The notes under the pieces are model-generated. The model was given only the letters and a program-made list of their open reading frames with translations, did no database searches and had not been told where the DNA came from. The translations under genes and the position numbers were made by a program. Below are positions 6,414 to 8,060 of a DNA stretch of 8,060 bases, piece by piece. The DNA lies in the NCBI GenBank assembly GCA_946407325.1, contig CAMJNN010000055.1:1-8060 (forward strand). Direction: 5' to 3'. The DNA is from an uncultured Prevotellaceae bacterium. Lineage in GTDB: Bacteria > Bacteroidota > Bacteroidia > Bacteroidales > Bacteroidaceae. How positions within the stretch are numbered: the stretch's first letter is position 1; every line of letters starts with the position of its first letter.

Positions 6414-6446
6414 AGCTTTTGAACTAAAATTCTAAAATGAATCAAT

Positions 6447-6671
6447 ATGGAAGAGCAGAACAACAACAAGCGAGTGTTGAACATCGAACTAGACAACGAC
6501 GTGAAGAAGGTCTCCATCACTGGCACAAACGGTGATGAGAAGGTTGTGATGCGTCAGGAACTAAGTGAAGACGACCTTGATCAAGCATCGGGCGGCGGAA
6601 ATCATGTAAATTACTTATATGCGGGTTGTGATCCAAATTGTGAACCTTTAAAATGTAGTGCAGTTCATTAG
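6447..6671 (+). CDS. array peptide 7, double-glycine leader with 3-Cys core
   Basis: 74 aa. The leader MEEQNNNKRVLNIELDNDVKK has the NNNK variant also seen in peptide 5, which makes it one residue longer, so cleavage is expected after Gly50 in DQASGG. A third Gly follows. The 24-residue core begins GNHVNYLYAG and has three closely spaced Cys in CDPNCEPLKC (61, 65, 70), before SAVH. Three Cys leave one unpaired unless it is modified or dimerised. The leader is otherwise full length with VSITGTNGDEKVVMRQEL, unlike peptide 5. The shared NNNK start suggests peptides 5 and 7 have a common ancestor copy. Confidence 0.72.
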   Translation: MEEQNNNKRVLNIELDNDVKKVSITGTNGDEKVVMRQELSEDDLDQASGGGNHVNYLYAGCDPNCEPLKCSAVH

Positions 6672-6692
6672 AAGAACTAAAACTTTAAGATT

Positions 6693-6899
6693 ATGGAAGA
6701 GCAGAAAGACAAGCGTGTGCTGAACATTGAGCTTAGCAACGACGTGAAGAAGGTCTCCATCACTGGCACGAACGTTAATGAGAAGGTAGTAATGAAGAAA
6801 GACCTCAGTGAAGAGGACATTGATCAAGCAACGGGAGGAGTAACACCAGGAAACGTACCAAGAGCAATAACAGAAATTTGTTCTATAGTTTTATTATAA
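6693..6899 (+). CDS. array peptide 8, double-glycine leader with hydrophobic core
   Basis: 68 aa. The leader MEEQKDKRVLNIELSNDVKK, VSITGTNVNEKVVMKKDL and SEEDIDQATGG ends at Gly48-Gly49. The 19-residue core, VTPGNVPRAITEICSIVLL, has one Cys and a strongly hydrophobic C terminus. The four residues PGNV are encoded by the same 12 nt as PGNV near the start of the next core (6846-6857 versus 7061-7072), which is the only core similarity visible in the array. It is 21 nt after peptide 7 and 11 nt before peptide 9. Core DNA is about 32% G+C. Confidence 0.7.
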   Translation: MEEQKDKRVLNIELSNDVKKVSITGTNVNEKVVMKKDLSEEDIDQATGGVTPGNVPRAITEICSIVLL

Positions 6900-6910
6900 A
6901 ATAATTGATT

Positions 6911-7147
6911 ATGGAAGAACAGAAAGACAAGCGTGTGCTGAACATTGAGCTTAGCAACGACGTGAAGAAAGTCTCCATCACTGGCAAGAACAGTGATGAG
7001 AAAGTAGTAATGCGCCAGGAACTCAGCGAGGACGACCTGGAGCAGGCCACGGGCGGGTATCCAGGAAACGTATTAGACAATATGTTTGATTGTATAAGTG
7101 ATTCTAGTGGTTTACCCGACCTATTATGTTCATGGAAACAAAAATAG
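6911..7147 (+). CDS. array peptide 9, double-glycine leader with 29-aa core
   Basis: 78 aa from the ATG at 6911. An in-frame TTG at 6905 is possible, but the ATG aligns with all sister genes, which start MEEQKDKRV, so it is preferred. The leader VSITGKNSDEKVVMRQELSEDDLEQATGG is close to the array consensus, ending at Gly48-Gly49. The 29-residue core begins YPGNVLDNMFDC, has two Cys (Cys60 and Cys73) and several Asp, and ends CSWKQK. The acidic and hydrophobic character contrasts with the basic peptide at 7400. It is the last gene of the homologous array. A terminator hairpin follows at 7186. Confidence 0.72.
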   Translation: MEEQKDKRVLNIELSNDVKKVSITGKNSDEKVVMRQELSEDDLEQATGGYPGNVLDNMFDCISDSSGLPDLLCSWKQK

Positions 7148-7185
7148 TTAGGCAATGATATAGAAGTTGGCACTACTAATTCTTA

Positions 7186-7211
7186 AAATGCAGTCAGAAA
7201 TGGCTGCATTT
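7186..7211 (+). terminator. terminator after the nine-gene array
   Basis: AAATGCAG (7186-7193) pairs with CTGCATTT (7204-7211), extended by a T-G and a C-G pair, with a six-base loop AGAAAT. The following ATTGT is only modestly T-rich. The position after the last homologous peptide fits the end of the transcript. Confidence 0.6.
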
Positions 7212-7272
7212 ATTGTATAACATAACTTGTGTTATTGTCATTTATGAACGTGTTATATAAACCATAAATGCG

Positions 7273-7292
7273 GTTTGCAATGTCGTTTGCAA
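7273..7292 (+). repeat. direct repeat GTTTGCAA upstream of peptide 10
   Basis: GTTTGCAA occurs at 7273-7280 and 7285-7292, 12 nt start to start, upstream of the promoter-like TACTTTTG of the tenth peptide gene. The spacing of about one helical turn would suit a dimeric regulator. A hairpin CATTTATG/CATAAATG (7239-7246 with 7263-7270) precedes it. No regulator is identified. Confidence 0.3.
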
Positions 7293-7339
7293 GAAAGAAA
7301 ATTATAGCTCAAAATGAATGCTTTTTTGAAAATATTACT

Positions 7340-7347
7340 TACTTTTG
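7340..7347 (+). promoter_or_regulatory. -7 promoter element of peptide 10
   Basis: TACTTTTG is an exact TAnnTTTG match 52 nt before the ATG at 7400, giving this gene its own promoter separate from the array. The only TTTG upstream (7325-7328) is at 11 nt, too near for a standard -33 element. Confidence 0.45.
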
Positions 7348-7399
7348 CAATGAGTAGCGGAAAATCCGTCGCATACTAAAAATTGGAAACTATATAATT

Positions 7400-7627
7400 A
7401 TGGCAACTTTAACTAACGAACAGATTGAGCAGAGGAAGCAACTGCTCGCAGAGAAAGTGAAAGAAATGGATGCTATCTACAATGAGCTCAAGGATAGTGG
7501 CATCATGGAGTTATCAGATGAGGAACTCGATAACATAACTGGTGGTGGTAAGTTCTTAGATTTTTTTAAGAAGATCGGAGAAAGCACTTTTGTGTATAAG
7601 ATGGTTGATTTGATCCGAAAACGGTAA
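7400..7627 (+). CDS. peptide 10, unrelated double-glycine leader, cationic amphipathic core
   Basis: 75 aa. The leader (1-49) is different from the array family: MATLTNEQIEQRKQLLAEKV and the following residues form one or two amphipathic helices, ending IMELSDEELDNITGG. This general form is seen in many Gly-Gly and Nif11/NHLP-like natural product leaders. Only the last dozen residues and the exact Gly48-Gly49 position are shared with the array peptides. The 26-residue core, starting GKFLDFFKKIGESTF, has no Cys, carries seven Lys/Arg against three Asp/Glu, and can be drawn as an amphipathic helix ending IRKR. That suits a membrane-active bacteriocin, but activity is inference. It has its own -7 element and is followed by a strong terminator. 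Confidence 0.72.
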   Translation: MATLTNEQIEQRKQLLAEKVKEMDAIYNELKDSGIMELSDEELDNITGGGKFLDFFKKIGESTFVYKMVDLIRKR

Positions 7628-7688
7628 AATATTTAAAATACTCTTAAGGATAAGATCATACGCCCTTGCCGCTGAGCCGTAAAAGATA

Positions 7689-7711
7689 AAACCCCTCGAA
7701 TTGAGGGGTTT
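7689..7711. terminator. bidirectional terminator between peptide 10 and smalltalk gene
   Basis: AAACCCCTC and GAGGGGTTT form a perfect 9-bp stem around GAATT. On the minus strand it is followed by TTATCTTTTA, and on the plus strand by the weaker AGTCTT. It sits between convergent genes and can end both transcripts. Confidence 0.8.
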
Positions 7712-7715
7712 AGTC

Positions 7716-7742
7716 TTACATATAGATGGGGCCATGTCCCAT
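7716..7742 (-). repeat. duplicated C-terminal tail of the smalltalk gene
   Basis: Read on the minus strand this is ATG GGA CAT GGC CCC ATC TAT ATG TAA (MGHGPIYM and stop). It repeats the last nine codons of the smalltalk gene at 7777-7803 (MGHGPMFF and stop). The first 15 nt differ at one silent base, and the remaining codons give similar residues. The 17-nt core of each copy also folds as a 7-bp hairpin (ATGGGGC/GTCCCAT on plus). The copies begin 61 nt apart. Confidence 0.65.
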
Positions 7743-7776
7743 AGCTCAAAATATTTTCTCTAAAATATATCTATTT

Positions 7777-7893
7777 TTAGAAAAACATGGGGCCGTGTCC
7801 CATACAACTTGTTGTGCTCATGGCAGTCAATGCTGCCGTCAGTATCGAGATGGTGAACTGAATCACCGTCTTCAAAAGGTCTTTATTTTTCAT
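7777..7893 (-). CDS. smalltalk protein
   Basis: A 38-aa protein, too short for most gene callers. It begins MKNKDLLKTVIQFTISILTA, continues with a hydrophobic stretch to about residue 27, then TTSCMGHGPMFF. This matches the small Bacteroidetes 'smalltalk' family: a short basic N terminus, one hydrophobic segment and a Cys in a T-S-C-M context. The family is commonly found just after a HU-like DNA-binding gene, and the remnant at 8012-8060 on the same strand fits that. The Cys30 setting resembles a relaxed lipobox, so a tiny membrane lipoprotein is conceivable. Molecular function is unknown. No amidase gene, a frequent third partner, follows; instead a terminator and a copy of its tail are found. 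Confidence 0.75.
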   Translation of the reverse strand: MKNKDLLKTVIQFTISILTAALTAMSTTSCMGHGPMFF

Positions 7894-7944
7894 AGTTAAG
7901 TTAGATTAAGGTTAGTTACTGGCTCTTCGCCTTATGAATGTGCC

Positions 7945-7973
7945 GGCAGCTGACTGCGAGCAGATATGCTGCC
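7945..7973 (-). repeat. inverted repeat between HU-like and smalltalk genes
   Basis: GGCAGC (7945-7950) and GCTGCC (7968-7973) enclose a smaller CTGC/GCAG pair (7954-7957 with 7960-7963), forming a two-part hairpin in the 118-nt gap between the two minus-strand genes. No T-run follows in either direction, so it looks more like an mRNA stability or processing structure than a terminator. Confidence 0.3.
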
Positions 7974-8011
7974 TACACACATCCATTAGGCTCCCGAGCT
8001 TTATTTACGGT

Positions 8012-8060
8012 TTAAATCTGCATGCCGTCGCCGCCATCACCGCCACCGTTGTCACCGCCA
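8012..8060 (-). CDS. C-terminal end of a probable HU-family DNA-binding protein (partial)
   Basis: Only the last 15 codons are inside the window, reading GGDNGGGDGGDGMQI and stop (TAA at 8014-8012). The rest lies past position 8060. A low-complexity Gly/Asp tail of this kind is typical of the extended HU-like proteins of Bacteroidetes, and the following smalltalk gene on the same strand, 118 nt downstream, is the usual neighbour. The identification depends on that context, since no DNA-binding domain is visible here. Another Gly/Asp-rich protein end cannot be excluded. Confidence 0.55.
   Translation of the reverse strand, partial: GGDNGGGDGGDGMQI

Larger units (their letters stand above)
4873..7147 (+). 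repeat. tandem array of nine leader-homologous small genes
   Basis: Nine consecutive ORFs share a coding repeat of about 147 nt that begins at the ATG and ends at the Gly-Gly codons, separated by unrelated tails of 51-111 nt and short spacers. The consensus leader carries KRVLxIEL, VKK, SITG, EKVVMRQEL and SEDDL before the Gly-Gly. The closest pair is 5431-5585 versus 5656-5810, where similarity starts in the upstream spacer (CCAgGCAAT) and covers the whole leader. Copies at 6693 and 6911 are also nearly identical in DNA. The pattern indicates repeated local duplication with replacement or rapid change of the tails. Confidence 0.9.

Noticed and set aside
6905..6910. TTG start for peptide 9, giving two extra residues
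   Set aside because: All sister genes begin at the ATG of MEEQ or MDEQ, and the TTG would add residues not found in the others.
4873..7147. CRISPR-like reading of the repeat array
   Set aside because: The repeats are about 150 nt, coding, and imperfect, with stop codons and start codons in register. This is a tandem gene family, not a CRISPR array.
4873..7147. Assignment to the pediocin-like bacteroidetocin family
   Set aside because: None of the cores shows the YGNGV-type motif or the Cys pair of class IIa peptides, so no known bacteriocin class is claimed.
7314..7379. 21-codon hydrophobic ORF upstream of peptide 10
   Set aside because: It contains the exact -7 promoter element (7340-7347) of the next gene, so it is more likely an untranscribed or leader region.

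Overview
The window looks chromosomal and comes from a Bacteroidales bacterium, most likely Prevotellaceae. Three things point there: promoter elements of the Bacteroidetes type (TAnnTTTG near -7, TTG/TTTG near -33), a short AMP nucleosidase of the Bacteroidetes form, and a HU-type/'smalltalk' gene pair typical of that phylum. The genus is inference.

Layout. Positions 93-1892 hold two housekeeping genes, AMP nucleosidase and holA (DNA polymerase III delta), separated by 3 nt. Positions 1893-2603 are a long AT-rich intergenic region with promoter-like sites and repeated short motifs. It leads into a small Xre-type helix-turn-helix regulator (2604-3059). Next is the pyrimidine pair pyrK-like/pyrD (3112-4787), which overlaps by 13 nt and encodes a class 1B dihydroorotate dehydrogenase with its FAD/[2Fe-2S] electron-transfer subunit.

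The unusual part is 4873-7147: nine consecutive small same-strand genes. Each encodes a conserved, highly charged leader that ends in Gly-Gly (Gly-Ala in one) at residue 48-49 in most copies. Each leader is followed by a completely different 17-37 residue tail, often containing Cys. The DNA of the leaders is nearly identical between copies and similarity stops at the Gly-Gly codons. This is the architecture of exported double-glycine peptides (bacteriocins, RiPP precursors or peptide signals), but with a diversified core library. A tenth gene (7400-7627) has an unrelated leader that also ends in Gly-Gly at 48-49, and a cationic, amphipathic core. No transporter, C39 protease or modifying enzyme is present, so these must lie elsewhere if the reading is right.

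A strong terminator hairpin follows the tenth peptide (7689-7711). Beyond it, on the minus strand, lie a 38-aa smalltalk protein (7777-7893), whose C-terminal codons are duplicated downstream, and the last 15 codons of a probable HU-family DNA-binding protein (8012-8060).

Functionally, the window joins a conserved nucleotide-metabolism/replication block to an accessory peptide-array island. The island sits directly downstream of pyrD and is bounded on the right by the HU/smalltalk pair. All functional statements about the peptides are inferred from architecture only.
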